Assembly: GCA_034687125.1 (NCBI GenBank)
Contig: JAQGBZ010000106.1
Coordinates: 123,802-187,801 of the forward strand
DNA from: Neelides folsomi
Taxonomy: Eukaryota > Arthropoda > Collembola > Neelipleona > Neelidae
Length of the DNA stretch: 64,000 nt
Direction of reading: 5' to 3'
Each line of letters begins with the position of its first letter. Position 1 is the first letter of the stretch. Of this stretch, positions 34,705-49,500 are shown piece by piece. A model generated the notes under the pieces. That model was given only the letters and a program-made list of their open reading frames with translations, was not told where the DNA came from and did not search any database. The position numbers were made by a program, and so were the translations under genes.

Positions 34705-35016
34705 ACCTAACTTGGCTGAGATCCCGTTGTCCGGTCGAGTTTTCCGGCAAATTCTGGCAGTTGTCGTGACGGCAACTGCCGGAACAATCAAAATGTTTAT
34801 AAATGGTTTAGTTTACCTTATTTTAGGTTAGGTTAGGCTAGGTTTGAAAACGTTCAATTCACTCTCTAATTTAACCTAACCTAACTTATGATAATAAAAA
34901 TAAAACATAATTTTAGGCAACTGCCGCAATTCCTATAATATATACAAGGCGGCAGTTGCCGTGACGGCAACTGCCGGAAAACCCGACCAGACAACGGGAA
35001 CTCAGCCACCTAACTT
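34705..35016. mobile_element. Foldback element 2 (294 bases)
   Basis: The body 34714-35007 begins GGCTGAGATCCCGTTGTCCG and ends with the inverted GGCTGAGTTCCCGTTGTCTG. The nine bases ACCTAACTT are repeated directly at 34705-34713 and 35008-35016. Inner parts contain repeated GGCAACTGCCG-type palindromes. The centre has TTAGGTTAGGTTAGGCTAGG and, inverted, AACCTAACCTAAC. There is no coding capacity. Confidence 0.85.
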
Positions 35017-37574
35017 AGCCTAACAAAAAATAGATTAAAATATTTTTAAGAAGTAGTTTAAGTAATGGTTGGATGTTAGAAAAAGCAATGGTTGAAAGGA
35101 TTTTTGAAGGGTTTTTTTTAAATTATGAACTCTAAAACAGCGATTCAAGTTTTTATTGATTAAAAATTATTTTTTGGGGAGAATCTCAATTTGTTTTGAT
35201 ATGATTTTAAATTTTAGACAATGAAAAGGAAAATAACAAATATTTCAAAAATAAGTGATTTTTCAATGATTAATATTTTTAATATTTTTCATCAAAAAAT
35301 GTTAAACATCGACTTCATTTAAGTTCTAATATTTAATTTAAGTACCCAATTAACGTTGAATAATCATTGTAAATAACATGTAAGATTATCTAACATTAAG
35401 AATTACATACTCTTATTACTACATATTACCTAATCAATATTCTTCAATTCCGTTATTCCATAAATGTATTAAAAGTTTAAAAGTGATGGGGTGTAATTAT
35501 CAAACGTAAACCCATTAAACCTGTTGCCCACTCACCAAAGGCGCTCGGGAAGGAAAAAGGAATAAAAACTTCATTTAATCATTTCGTCTTTCTCCTCTTT
35601 TTCAAGTGTGCGGGGGCGATTAGTGTGAAAGGATATTTTATTGGAGAAAAGAGTGAAGAGCTTGAAACACGGAATTCAGTGATTCGGCTTCTTATATTCA
35701 TATAACTTTTTTCTCTAACTAATCCTATATAAATATAACAAGTTACTTATTTACTTTACTCTTAGTTAAAGCAATATTAATATCTTTCAACTTATTGGTT
35801 TATATCACAATAGCTCATTTTTATTTACCATAGCCAATATAACCATACAGTATAGTCTATACAGTATAGGTAATACAATATACCTGTAGGTACTATAGGT
35901 ATCATTTTATTTGGAATAATGTAAAATAGACATGTAGCAAATTTAGCTTTAAGCCTCATTTTGTCCTTTTACCTTTCTTCCACCGAGTCATTTGAAGAAT
36001 TGAGGAAACATTGAGTCGGAACACGCAGTTCATTTTAGACGGGGATTTATGTGGATTGAAGGCGGTCAAGTGGACCATTCGACTCCTCAATCGCTTCCTT
36101 GCACACGACAAGGAAATCTCCCTCAAACTACCGACAAGACTCAAATATCGATTCTAATGATGGGGGTGAAGGGGAAAACTTATGATTTGGATTCAACATT
36201 AAAGGAGAAGATAAACAATGGAATTTTGTATAGATTATATGAAACGCACGTCTTGCGCTTTTTTTCTCCCATCTGCTCTTCCCACGCAGTCTTTCAGGTC
36301 TTTCCTTCTTTTTATCCAATTAAGAAACTTGAATTGAAGATGGAAGGCAAAAATGAACAGAAATAGAAATATTCTTGTTTAATTCAAATTCCCTATATTT
36401 TGATTATTTTTATTATATTTATAATTGGCAAAGTCTAATCTTGGATTTATTCAATTATTGGAAAATACAAATACATACTTCAATAAATGTTCTTTAATAC
36501 GTCCTTTAATATATTTAATAGAAGGAAGATTTTTTTAAAATTACAATATACTGATATTTATCATATAAATATAACATGTTAATTCAAAATAAGTTCTCTA
36601 TTATGAAACAAATATTGTAATGGCAAACGCTTGAAGACTTGAAGTTAAACTTCCTCTTGGCTCATCTGCGGGAGTCAATTAGGCAGGAGTTGGAGATTTA
36701 ATTAAGAGCTCGAGCTTTTGGATTATTTTATGAGGGTTTCTCTTGAAAGTTCTCTAACCAATTAAGGGGAATAATAATTCTCACTAATTGAGAAGAAACA
36801 GAGGTCGCGGAGGTTCGAGAGAACTTTATTCCCTTAATTCAATTGAAAAGTTTCCAAACTCATTACACCTTAACACATACACACACATACTCTCTCCAGA
36901 CTTCTCCATTTCTCCACTCACTGCCGAGGGTATTACTTGACAATTACATTACGGAGTTTCGGGTCATTCTCCCTCAGTCTTCTCATCCATTCCGACTCTC
37001 TTTGCCCTTTTCATTAAATAATACAAAACTCCAACTCCTTTGCCCTTCTTTAATAATTTCCTCTCCCAATTTCCCAAATATTATTTAACTTCAAATAATA
37101 ACTAATGTTAATAAACTTTAATAGACTTTCCTCCACTTTTTCCTATCTTTTATTATGAAAATATTGAAGTTTCGAATTCGTATAATTTGATATCAAATAG
37201 TAAATTAGCATATGTAGAAATAGAAAACCATATGGAAAGGAATATTAAGTTAGAGTGCATAAATGAAAGGAAGATAAATAATAAGAGAAAGCCCTAAGGA
37301 ACTTCCCTTCCCTAATACATCTATAGTTGGTTATATCACTCGCGTAAGGGATGATCAAAAATAGTGGAGATCGTGTTCGGGGAACCGGCATTGAAAGTCC
37401 CTATACTATACAGCCCGAGTGCACATATAGCTCAATTCCCCGGAATTCGGAGTAGTAGTCGAGGGGATCCTTTGTGTGGCGGGTGTATGAATAGGAGTCG
37501 TGATCGATTCGGAGTCTCCAGTCTTTCCCCGTCTCCGCTCCCTTCCACATCTCCCTCCTCCGGCGGCTAAAATC
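35017..37574. other. Upstream region of TMTC2; change of base composition
   Basis: From about 35450 the sequence loses the transposon-rich, AT-dominated texture and gains GGAAAG/CTTTCC runs. The last 200 bases before the TMTC2 start are GC-rich, with CTCCCTCCTCCGGCGGC just before the ATG, as in a TATA-less promoter or 5' untranslated region. The open frames at 36049 and 36843 have no features of real proteins. I see no other gene. Confidence 0.5.
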
Positions 37575-40500
37575 ATGGGGACGAAGCGGATGGAGTTTTT
37601 GGTCCATACCGCCGTCCCCGCCGCTCTCGCCGCTCTTCTGTTTATCAACTCACTCGGTGGCGGGTTTGTCTACGACGACAGGTAAATCAAATCATATTTT
37701 AGCCTATTTCTCTAGAGGGTAAACAGGTGGGTATGAAATCATCCACCACGTACTTCACATCACTTTAACCGTTATTTTACCCACACACACTCAACCACAC
37801 AGTCATTCCATTCATCATGATGGGAAATCCTTTCAAAGCCCTTTGACAACCTTAAGTAAAAAAGATTCATAACGAGATCCCTTTAGTAGATTTCAATATA
37901 AATATGAACTCAGCTCTACAATATTCTAAGCATATAAGTGCGAGTATCTTTGCTACTTGATGTCTATGCCACTTGATTGTCAAGTATGGGATTTTCATGA
38001 AATGAGTTTAAAACAATTTTAACTTTCTCATTAAAAGGGAAAATACTTACATTTACTTACTTGAAATAGTTTAATTCTAGACAGTAAAGGAATATTTGAT
38101 TTTGTATCCAACACGATTCTCCCTTTATTATTACCTTTAATGACCTAATGAACACACGGTTGTGGTTTATTTCTCATATATCATCAAGTATAATCTCTTT
38201 TCTTCATTATCAAACTCCTCAGACATTAGTTGCCCAAACCATATTGTCAAAATAGTGAAGGAGCAAAGTCTGGTTTTGATAATGTACATAAATATGTAAA
38301 AAGGTCCGCGTTCCAACTTTCCCTTTTATTTAGCGGAAAGAGAAGCGAAGAAAGCTTACGCTTTCCAAACTTCATTACCATAAATTCCTCCTTTTTATTC
38401 ATTTTCTAACGAACTAATAAACTTATGTTTGCACTTTTATATTAAATAATATTTTATACTATTTTCCAAAGTGCTGATTTTATGTTAAAATTTTCTAATT
38501 ATTTTTTCCCTTGTATGGTTTCTTACATAACTCCTCTCTAAATGGAATGGGGAATTTCATTTAAAAGGCGATGTTTCTGATCATTATAAGAATATAAAAA
38601 GTGAAGTCAAATAAGAAATAATGAACATTAATTACGGTAATTTGAAAATGCGATTTTTATTTTGTGAGTCTTCGTGGACATAAATAGGAAGGAGTTCCAT
38701 GTTCAGGTTTTTAGATCGGATAGGGAAGTATTTCGCCGAGGTTTTATGGCCTCCTGGGCGTCCGCCGCCCCAGCCATAGCAGTAATAATACATCAGGGTA
38801 ATAATAGAGTGGAAGAAGGTCCAGGGGCTTTAGGACCCACGCATTATGGGGGTAATACACGGGAGTATTAAAACGAGTTGAACACCCCATGGGAGACTTT
38901 CAAAGGAGGAGCATAAAGCCAAACCTCACCCAACAACGCCAAGAGACCGAAATGACGAACAGAACCCAGAGGGGACTGTGGAGGGGAAGAGGATAGTGAG
39001 AATAAGTAATAATCATTCCTAAAATCGCGTGCTCGACTCTCAAAGGGAGACCCGGCCCTAATGACCTACTACGACCGATGAATAAAACTACACATATTAG
39101 ATACACGATTCTCGCAACTTTTCCACAATCACATTGATTTATTTAGCCAAAAGTCTGAACTACATAAATGCCATATATTCACAAACTTGCAATTTTTTTC
39201 ATATTTTCCCAAACCCGATTACTCATTAAACCCATTAGATATGTCTCAATCCTACATATAGGTAAGATATTATGTAGTAGGATTATATACCATATACATA
39301 ATATTGGTATTGGATTGCTAACACGTTTATAACTTTGGTTCGTAACTTTATAAGAAAACCAAATGTATGAGTGGCATGGGTGAATATGACCCTTGTAAGT
39401 GAAAGTGATAGCATTTGTGTAGTTGTGGATTCGCATCCGACCGAGCCACACTTGATGACACATTTGCAATGAGTGAGTCATGGAGCGTAAAAGGCGGACG
39501 AGGGCGAGGAGGAACGAAGGGTGGGTTATCACATTAGAGATAAACCTCCCCTCTCATCCATCATCTCATCATCAGGGGGAAGGTTGTGTGTATGGAACCG
39601 AGGGCCCTTCGACGTCTCCGTCTATTCAAATCCAACTCGTCAATGGGAGTCCATTATGAGAAGGAAATCGTCTGTGAGATAAAAAGAGAGGGAGTGGGGC
39701 CAGCTTTGCTCAAAATTCAAATCGATTCCCTTCCCAACTTTCCATCACTATGCATTCCTCCACATTCTAAATATTCCGAGAAAATGTACTTGATATATAA
39801 ATCCGAAGAATAGGAAATGTCCTATGATCCACATACAACATACATTACATAATATAATGTCTAGCATATGGAGTGTGCTCAAATTCAAAAAGGGTTCACA
39901 TTTATTAAGTATATGTAATAATATGAATATATGGAGTAATATATGAAAGTAATATATGAATGTATGTGTGTAATATATGAATCGTATATCTCTTCGTATC
40001 ATGCGACATTGTTCAGTCCAATAGAGATTCGGATGATGTGCGTAGGGTTTGAATGACCCTGTTATGGGGAGAGTCCTTACGTATGGAAATGAAAGCGAGT
40101 GGCGGAGAGGAAAAGAATGTTTTATAAATGAGAATTTTGTGTCTTATTTGAACAGCCGAGCGATCCTTGGTAACCCCGACCTTCTTCCTGGATCCCCTTG
40201 GGACTCCCTTTGGACTCATGACTTCTGGGGGACGCCAATTGGACATTCCGGATCACACAAGTCATTTCGACCGCTCACAACCCTCACATTCCGCCTGAAC
40301 GTCTTATCCTACGGCCTCACTCCGTTCTCCTTCCATTTCTCAAATCTCTTTCTTCATGTCGTCTCGACAGTGTTGTTTTCAAAAGTCGCGAATCTTCTGC
40401 TCCGTGGTTCATTCCCGCGCTTCTTCTCCACGCTTCTTTTCGCTGCTCATCCGATTCACACGGAGGCTGTGGCTGGAATTGTGGGACGAGCGGATGTTCT

Positions 40501-43500
40501 CTCAGCAGCTTTGGCCCTTTCGGCATTTTTGTCTTATGCAGCTCATGTCAAATTACGAACTGCTCGTCTACGACGACAATATTTAACTAATAATAACAAT
40601 GAGACCTCGACGAGCTCCAATTTCAAAAATGGATTTAAACTTGGACCAAATGGAGGAAAGTATCTAAATAATTATGCAACTTGTAAGCAACAACCAAAGC
40701 TTGGAAGGAGAAGGAACCGAAATTATAACAACAACAACAATTGTCAAAATTGCAACTCTCAGAGAAATTCCCTAACACCGGATTCCTCCGGCGGTGAAGA
40801 TAAGCGAAGGAAAAATGTTTTAAAAAGTTCTTATAAAATTGAGTCAGGGAAGGAAACTGGGCTTTTAATCCTCGCCCTTTTCTTTTCAGCTCTAGCAACA
40901 TTTGCAAAAGAGACTGGAATTACAATTTTAGGAGTTTTGGCTGCATATGATGTCGTCATGAGCCTGGTGCGTACTGTGGAATATAAGCGAAAATTTCCTC
41001 AGAGTTTATTTTCCAATATTTTGCGAAATTCGGCCGCGAGGTCAGTGGGGATCGTCATCGGGGCGGGGGTTTGTTTGCTATTTCTTCGCCTTGCGGCTGT
41101 CGGCGGTTTCCATTTACCTACCTTTGCAAAAGCAGACAACCCAACGGCAAAAGAACCCGCCTTCCTCACCCGATTCAACACATTCACCTATTTACCGCCA
41201 TTCAATTTCCTCCTTTTCATCTTCCCAGCTCAATTGTCCTTTGATTGGGGCATGGAAGCTATTCCAAGGATTCATTCAGTTTGTGATTATAGGAATTTAA
41301 TTTCCCTGGCCTTCTACGGCCTCTTGGGTAAAAAACTGTTGTCGGCTTTGTATTCCATCTACGCGGCCTCTTTCTCTCAAGATGACTTTCCAGGAGAGAG
41401 GAGAAAGCGCAAGATGAGGAACTTTGAGAGGAACAACAATTACTACTCCAAAAAGATGAGCACCAAGAACAAGTTTGTCCTTCCTTGGAGTCACGGTCGA
41501 AGGAATGGCCTCCACAATTGCAATTACGACACGAGTAATGAGCACCAGAATGTGAAGTGGTTGGAGGGCGAGGGGGCGATTGTGGTTTCCCTCGCCTTCT
41601 TAATTTGCCCATTTCTCCCTGCCACAAATGTGTTTTTCTACGTTGGGTTCGTCGTCGCCGAACGTGTTCTGTACCTCCCTTCGGTCGGGTTTTCCCTGCT
41701 CGTTGGACAAGGGATAGGGAATTTGTTGAGCAGAATTAAGAAGATAAAATCCAACCGAAATGAAACTAAAGTAAGTACAATAATTACTCTCATGTTGCAA
41801 TGGATAAATATGAAATTCCAACCAGATCAATAGCTTTACATTACTTTACTTTAATCTGCTTCATTACATTTAATTATTATATTATTACTTATTCTGTAGT
41901 TCTTTGAACTCGGTAGATTATTTTAGGGCAAAGGTCGCATTTAAGATTAATTCATATAATATACTAAAAGAATCCGGACGTAGACTTTGAGCATTTCTTA
42001 TAAGTATTACAATGGTGAATTTTTGAGTAATCTGAGTCGACGGAGGAACAAGCGAACGCATTATGCAAGAATGATTAAGCCGCTGCGGCCATCTCCGCTA
42101 AACATCTTTTCCCGAGAAGATGAGAGGAGAAGATGAGCTACTGAATAATTTATCATTTCCTCTCCAAAAAGCTGGAGAGGAGATGAGGGGAATTTGCATT
42201 CATTCTCCTCAATCTCTGGCATCCCATATGCTCAAACCTGAGATTACCTAATACCAACTCCAAGAGTACAAGTTAAGGAAAATCTCATCCGTTCATTCTC
42301 CCCAGTTCTACTTAGGTACTCCCTCCATAATATAATAGTATACAATATGTATAAGTATGGTAGATCCAACTTCTAAGTGTATGGTAGTACAGTAGATATC
42401 ATGTATCCTTGTTCGGCTCCTCTTGGAGTATGTATCTCTTTGTAAATCCCATCAGAGGACTTTACAAACTTTCATTACATCAATTGTAATGAAAGGAGAG
42501 GTTTAAGCGCGAGCCCAAATGTGGATTTGCAATATGCATGAATTTCTTTGGTCTTGATGGGGGAAGTCGGGAATGATTTACATACATGCATATGGTAGTA
42601 GTTGAATGTAAGTAGCATGGAGATCTTTTCAGATCCTCCCAGGGCTTTCTTCTTCTCTGTTTACTTTAAATGATCCTGAAAGGCCTTCGCGCATAATTTT
42701 CCTTTAGAGCCTCCTCTGTAATTAGTACAGAGAAGGAAAGGAAGTGAAAGAAGATTCAAATGCCTTACAACTTTAAGCTCTTACAAAAGATTCGCTCTGT
42801 ATGTATATATCCCTCTTTTTATGCTTTTTATATTAAGGGTAAGTTGTAAGTTCCTTACCAATGTGGTTCATTGTACATACCATTTTGGTATGGTGCTCTT
42901 GCTCTTATACATGTATACAGCCTTCCACTTGCGAATTGTATCTTAAAAGTAAAATATTGAAAAGAAGGAAAAAGTGAAAGTTCTCGCATATTGGAAATAG
43001 TACAAAAGCATACATATTGTACAGCATCTAAAAGTGTACTAATATATTTATATCAATTCACAATATATTCTTTTCTTTGGTACACATTATGGTGGATATA
43101 GGGAATGAATTAGTCAGAAGGAATATAGTTATGTAAGTACCTATAGTATAGGATTTTGAATGGCCATTGCGCAATGGAGATGAAACAAATGAATAAATTC
43201 TTTGAGACGGCTGAAACTCTCTTTTTCTATTCAGTTCGTGTGAGGGTCTTCACAAAACATTAAACATTTGAGCCGTAAAGATTTTTTAAAGGAAAGGAAA
43301 AGAAGCAATAATGCTCATTCACTTCATATTCCCGCAAACTACTTAGGAATTCTTCAACCCCTTTCTATTTTCTCATACAATACGTATAAATATCTCAAAA
43401 TCCTATTCTTCAATTCTTACATGTACATTATTAGACATGGAAATATGTAATATGAAATATGTATAGCTTGTACAGTATGTAGAGTAGAGTAGAGTATGTA

Positions 43501-46500
43501 TGTAATATGTACTAGGTATATAGTAAATGTATGGCCAGAGCGGCTCAGTTAATTAGATAGTTCCAAAATGTTTATAAGAATTTTTTTGACAATTCCTTCG
43601 TCACCTCCAGTCTTAGTTTTTCCAATTGGGAGGAAAAAGAAAAAATTCGTTAATTAAAGTGTCTGAGTAGAAGGAAGTTTAATTGGATTGGATAAGACAA
43701 GAGTTTGTAAACAAATGGAGAGCAACATTTCAGGTTTTCTCTCCTTTCAAATTTCTTGAGAGAAAGAGACGAAGGAAATTACTCGCTAATTTGTTGACTT
43801 CCCCCCTTTCATTCATCCTCAGACGGAGGAGACAGGAAGTTAATGAACTCATTTCCTTACTAATTCCTGACACACTCCTCAGATCCTTCTTATGAAAACT
43901 CCTTAATCGATATTCATACTATGTACAATTATGAATCCCTATAACTTTATCAATCCCTATAACTTTATTTTACTTTATACCTAAATTCCTATTCTCCTTA
44001 CATCTGCTTTTCAGATTAAATTTCCCTTGAGTGAAAGGAAGAGTAAAAAAGGCATTTAGCTCAACTTATCATGTTAGTTGTGTAAATATGGCCGGGTCTT
44101 GAAAACTGTAGATAATACACGGGAACCATCCTGCCTTCAGAGACGTTTCACATTATGGGTGAATTTTGAAAGGAGGATGATTCCTCGAGTGTTTGCACAT
44201 AAGAAAGTTGAAAAGGCGAATGAGAAATATATCCTGAGCACTTCTCCTAACAAATTATAAACTCAAACAAAGGAAATCCCTAAACTTTCTCCTCACGTTC
44301 TTTCAATTTCCATCCATTGACTTCCACTACCATCAATAGACATCCAATATAGACCTACTTACATAATGTACATGCATAATATAACTATTATAACCCAAGC
44401 TTGACTTAAGATAGATAGCTGGTTCACTAACTATAGCTCTTTCTCGACTATACAGACTCACTTCTTTAAATACTTAAACTCACTCCTCAAACACTTTTTT
44501 AAAGTGTGAATCTTTTTGTTGACTTATTTTTCTTTGAGTGAATTTAGGAACGAGCAAATATAAACATTATTATTTTATACAAGAATCCATTACTAAGATT
44601 GTCAAAATCTGATGTGAAATAATAAAATGAATGATATTGTAAAATTTATAAATGAACAGGGAAATAAACCTGTACTTCTTCCATCATTGTACTACTACAA
44701 TATAATAACTATTTTCTTTCTAATGTTCTACTATCCGACTATTTTACTATGACTAATGTTAGGTTAAGTACGAATGCGAATTAAAGATACTTTTATCTAT
44801 ATTGCATTCGAACACGGCAAAGAAACATTTTGGAGTAATTAAAATACTTGTAGATGGATTTTATCTTATCGTCATTAATTAATTAGGAGGACAGGGCTTA
44901 AGGAAGCACGCGACATTAAATGCACATATTAATATTTTTGAAGAGTGATGATGATGAGAATAATTCGTACTGAAGAAAATTAATTATTAAGTACGAATAA
45001 GTTTAAAGATAACAAATTGTTCATATTTGTTCTCACATCAATATGAAACTCAAGCACAGAAGTTTATATTTATTCATATTTAATACATACCTACACACTA
45101 TACACTATACTACATACGATAATATGTGCATAACATTGATACAGACATGGAGAAGGAAAAGCCCATGAGTGAACGAGTCGTATGTGAATGTATTACTTTG
45201 TTTTCTAACGTGTAAAGTTAATGGAAGAATCCGGGGAGAAAATGAAATTATTTGTTTAATCAAATTAATTACATAGGAGTTTTAAAAGTGGTGGGCAAAC
45301 AAGTCTTGACGTACATTTATTTAACCTCAATTTTTGATTAGACGAAATGACACGAAACGGAAAAACACACATGAAATAATTACTAATGGCTCCAAGAAAG
45401 CAAAACTGTCAATTATTTAGAAAACTCCTAAAGCTTATGCCCAAATATGAAGGGAACTCATTCGCTCACTCACATTCAGTTCATCTCTTTTCCTTTTCTC
45501 AGATTTGGAAGGAAAGGCTTAGGGCTTTTATTTATTTATTAAGAACCCACGAGTTTTTCCCGGAAACTTCGTGCTCTTATTCATTACGACTTTTCCCTCA
45601 TTATTCCTAATGAACAAAAGGATAAGATTGAATTTAGGAGGAAACCATTAACTTTCCAAACCACGTACTTCATTGAAATAGAAGATTTAAAAAAATACAA
45701 CCTTATTGAATTATTCAGTAGTATTTAATTATACCCCTACTAAGTATGGATAGAATATATGAATCTAAATGCGATTATAAATTGCTTTCATTCGTACAAT
45801 ATACATATAATATAGATAGTTGAGATAAGATAGATTATAGATACTTAAAATATCATTACAAGTTACCTATAACTTTATGATGTAGAGTACATAATTATGT
45901 ATATCATATTACATATATCCTACTTACACATTATGTACTATTGTGCATCTGCATATGCACGACAAGAGTTTAACTTTTAATAGAGTACATAAATAATAAT
46001 ATGAGTAATATTATAATAATATAAAAAAGTTTTTTTAATTTTTCTATGAGCTTCATAAATTTGTCTCATAGTAGAAAGGAATGTCTTGGAATTTATGATA
46101 AAGTTTTTTAAAAATGTGTAACCTCCCCGTTTCCTTCTTCCTTGTCATTATTATTGCGTCTAGGCGGAGGAAGTTGATAGGAAGTTATAAGCGAAGCCAA
46201 GAAGACATAAATTCTATATTGGAAACAATCAGGGGAGCAAAAAGGGGACTTTCACATCCATTAAGAATGGTAATAAATCGAGAGAGTTTCTCCAGCCAAG
46301 AGCCCCTCGTATACCATACACACCCACCCACCAATTTTTGGATCGGATTGAAGAAATCGTTAGGGATAACTATTATTATTATTGTTCTCTCCCCGAAATG
46401 AGGATTTTCATTTATTTGGAAACTTTTCCAAGAATTATAATAAAAATATTTATGGAGTGTTTCATGATCAGATGAAATATTATTTCCAGTCCTAGCTGCT

Positions 46501-49500
46501 ATAAAGTCAATAAGGATTATAAATATAAATTCCAACTTATTAACATCAAGCCTTCCTCCTATACATTTTTGGTAACTTCTATACATTTTGGTAACATTTA
46601 TATATTTTGATATAGTACTTAACTATATGGAGTGTTTTGTATTATCATAAGGATTCGGATTAAAACTAATTTTCCTTTTATACAAATTCACAAATATTAC
46701 GCAGCTTTGGTTTATTCTAACTTTGTTAATATTTGAAATGACGTTCGTGCATTAATATTTGGGGCTATAAAATGTCTAAAGCTTTTCGCCGAAACTTTTA
46801 AAATCCTCAATTGGAAAGCGGAAAGTAAGAAAGTGGGAAAATTAACATTTTCCAGAAACTATGAATTTATTACTTTCCATTCTAACTTGTGCCACCAGCG
46901 AAGGGGAAATTGGTACTCAAGAGCCTTTCTGTGAAAAGTCTCTGATGTCATTCAACCTCCCCTTTCCTTTTTACTACTAACAATCGGCTTAGGACTCGAA
47001 GAAGGAACGAAATTCACCCAAGAACCTCTCCAACACTTTCCAATTTCACCATCTCGGAGAAGTGAAGGCATTTCAGACCCAAACTCCGTTCATTCCTTCT
47101 TCAACGACTCACTTCCCTTTTCTTCCTCAATCTATACAGAGAAGGTTCCTTGAGGATTCCAAGTATTGGAACTTTACCCTTTTCACTTTAAAACGGAGAT
47201 TGGGAATTGAGCCGATGGACTGCAATTGCCTTTCAAAAGACCATATGAAACTTGCATTTTATTAAATTTTTACTCTGCCATTTCTGTTTTTACAATTTAC
47301 AACATATGGTGTGTATAAGAAAAGGAGTACAACTGGGTTAAAAATGTGCAAATACTATTATATAAAGATATAAAAAGGATAATAAATAATAAATGTAACA
47401 ATTGACAGTCGACACATATTGCACATTTTTACAAGGGGAACATAAATTAAATAAAAAATCATACACGCGAATTTTTTCCAATGCTGCTTTTTGCCAACTT
47501 GGGCTTTTTCATTGACGCATACAATTTGGGTGTGTTCACTTATGCATAAATATATTTTTTCATACATGGGTTAACTCGCCTGCATTATTATGATTTTAAT
47601 AAATGCTGACAGACACATTAAGAATAGAACGGCGAAGTTATAATGCATTGTGCATACTTATAGGTTATGGGGAAGGTTAAGTTTCCCAATTATTTAGTAT
47701 AATTACCTCGTTAGCGCAGTCAGAGGGGCATGAATGAACTTGGGGAAAAAACTTGTTAGAACTTGGGTAGACCTGTGAGAGAATCAATTTGATGGAAGCA
47801 TGTATTTAATCCCTTCCTCTTACCTACCCTTTAATCTTGAGACTTTTTTGAGAAAAAAAGGACTTGGAACTTTTCCTTTCCAACTCACACGTTTCAATTC
47901 CTCCCATATAGGAAATAATAATAAAAGTGGAATAAATTGGCCTAATCCAATAGAAGTGCGAAAACGAGGGAAAAGAACGGAAAAGTGAGAGTAATAAACT
48001 TACATGGCTTTTTCTCTTTTCTTCCTTTGACCCCCTTCAATTCAAAATGTAATCACTTTTATTATGCAAAGGTGGAATTGGGATAATAAAAAGAAACTGT
48101 TAAAAATATTGTAGCTGAATAACTTTATAAAAACTTTCATATTTTTATGTCTTTAGTTGGTATAATAAAGCCGAATAGTTGTAAAATGTTTGTTAAATAT
48201 GGAAAGATCAAGATTTAATGATCTTATAGAATTCTGTTATTCTTTATTTATGTTTTTTCTTTATACCGTAAGAGTGTCGCTTATATTAAATGTATAAATA
48301 CGGTTATAATTTTAAATCTATTGTAGGTTTTCATACTTATATGTATGGTACATGTATATATGGCATCATGTTCAATTATAAATAAAAAATTATAAACTCG
48401 TCTTGCATAAATTTATTGTATGTACAGTAGTAAGAAGGCATATACGTATAGGATATATAAAAGCTATTCAAAATATAAAATCATTATTCTACTAAGAGAT
48501 TTAAAGCATTAAAGCAAAAGATTTTAATATGTTTTTTGTGTTTTTGTAGATCCGCCGTTTGTTCCTTTGTAGCTGCTTCCTCTCGCTCGCCTTCTTATCC
48601 TTCAAAACTCTCTTAAGAAATGTCGAGTGGCGAGACGAAGAGAGTTTGTACAGAGCTGGAATTCCCGTTAATCCTCCCAAGTCATATGGGAATCTTGGGA
48701 CGATTCTGAGCAATTCTGGAAGAATCAAAGAGGCTGAAGAAGCTTACAGGACAGCTTTGGCTTACAGACCAAACATGGCGGATGTTCATTATAACTTGTG
48801 AGAAAATGTTTTTTTAAATATTAAAATAATGACGTTTATCCACCGACAGTGATTATGTAAATTGCGTCCTTAAGATAAATCATTAATATTAATTGCTCCC
48901 ATTTAAGATAATACGCACTTCGGGGTTTCACGCAATTATATAAGAAAAATAAAAACAAAATTTCCGATTTCACAACACAATTAAATCAATTAAAAAAATG
49001 AGCCAATTTATCAAATAGAAAAATTAATGACCTTATCTTGAAAACTTGAAACCCAACAAAATAATGAAATTCCTAAAATCTCCTATCTTTAAATTCCTTT
49101 CTTTTTTTAACTTTTGATCTTATCTTAAGATCTCAAGTTAATAAATATAAAAAAAGGAAAATTTTCATTGTTGAGTATCATTGAGTTTATTCGATGTAAC
49201 TTTGAGTTTCACTTAACTCGTAAGTTCCGTGTGAGCTTTTCCTTTATCCAAGTAGAGTGGTTCGATGAAGAAGAAGAGGGGATTAAATGAGTGAAAGTGG
49301 TTGAAGAGGATGAGTGAAAATCTTTTTTCAGAGGGCTGCTGGTTGAGGGACAGGGACGATTGGAAGAAGCTCTCGCGTGCTATCGATCAGCCATTCATTT
49401 CCGACCTCGTCTCGTAGGTGAGTCCAAAGGAATAAAACCAAATAGACATTTCTTATAAACATCCACAATATCGAAATCCATTGTTGGCCGGAGGAATTTC

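Noticed and set aside
40049-40155. Upstream extension of TMTC2 exon 2 (TTG-initiated open frame)
   Set aside because: The acceptor at 40155 joins exon 1 in the right phase and gives the conserved YDDSRAI; the upstream part has no counterpart in the family.
47707-47735. Start of a tRNA-Met-like sequence
   Set aside because: Only about 15 bases match. There is no anticodon arm, T arm or acceptor stem afterwards.
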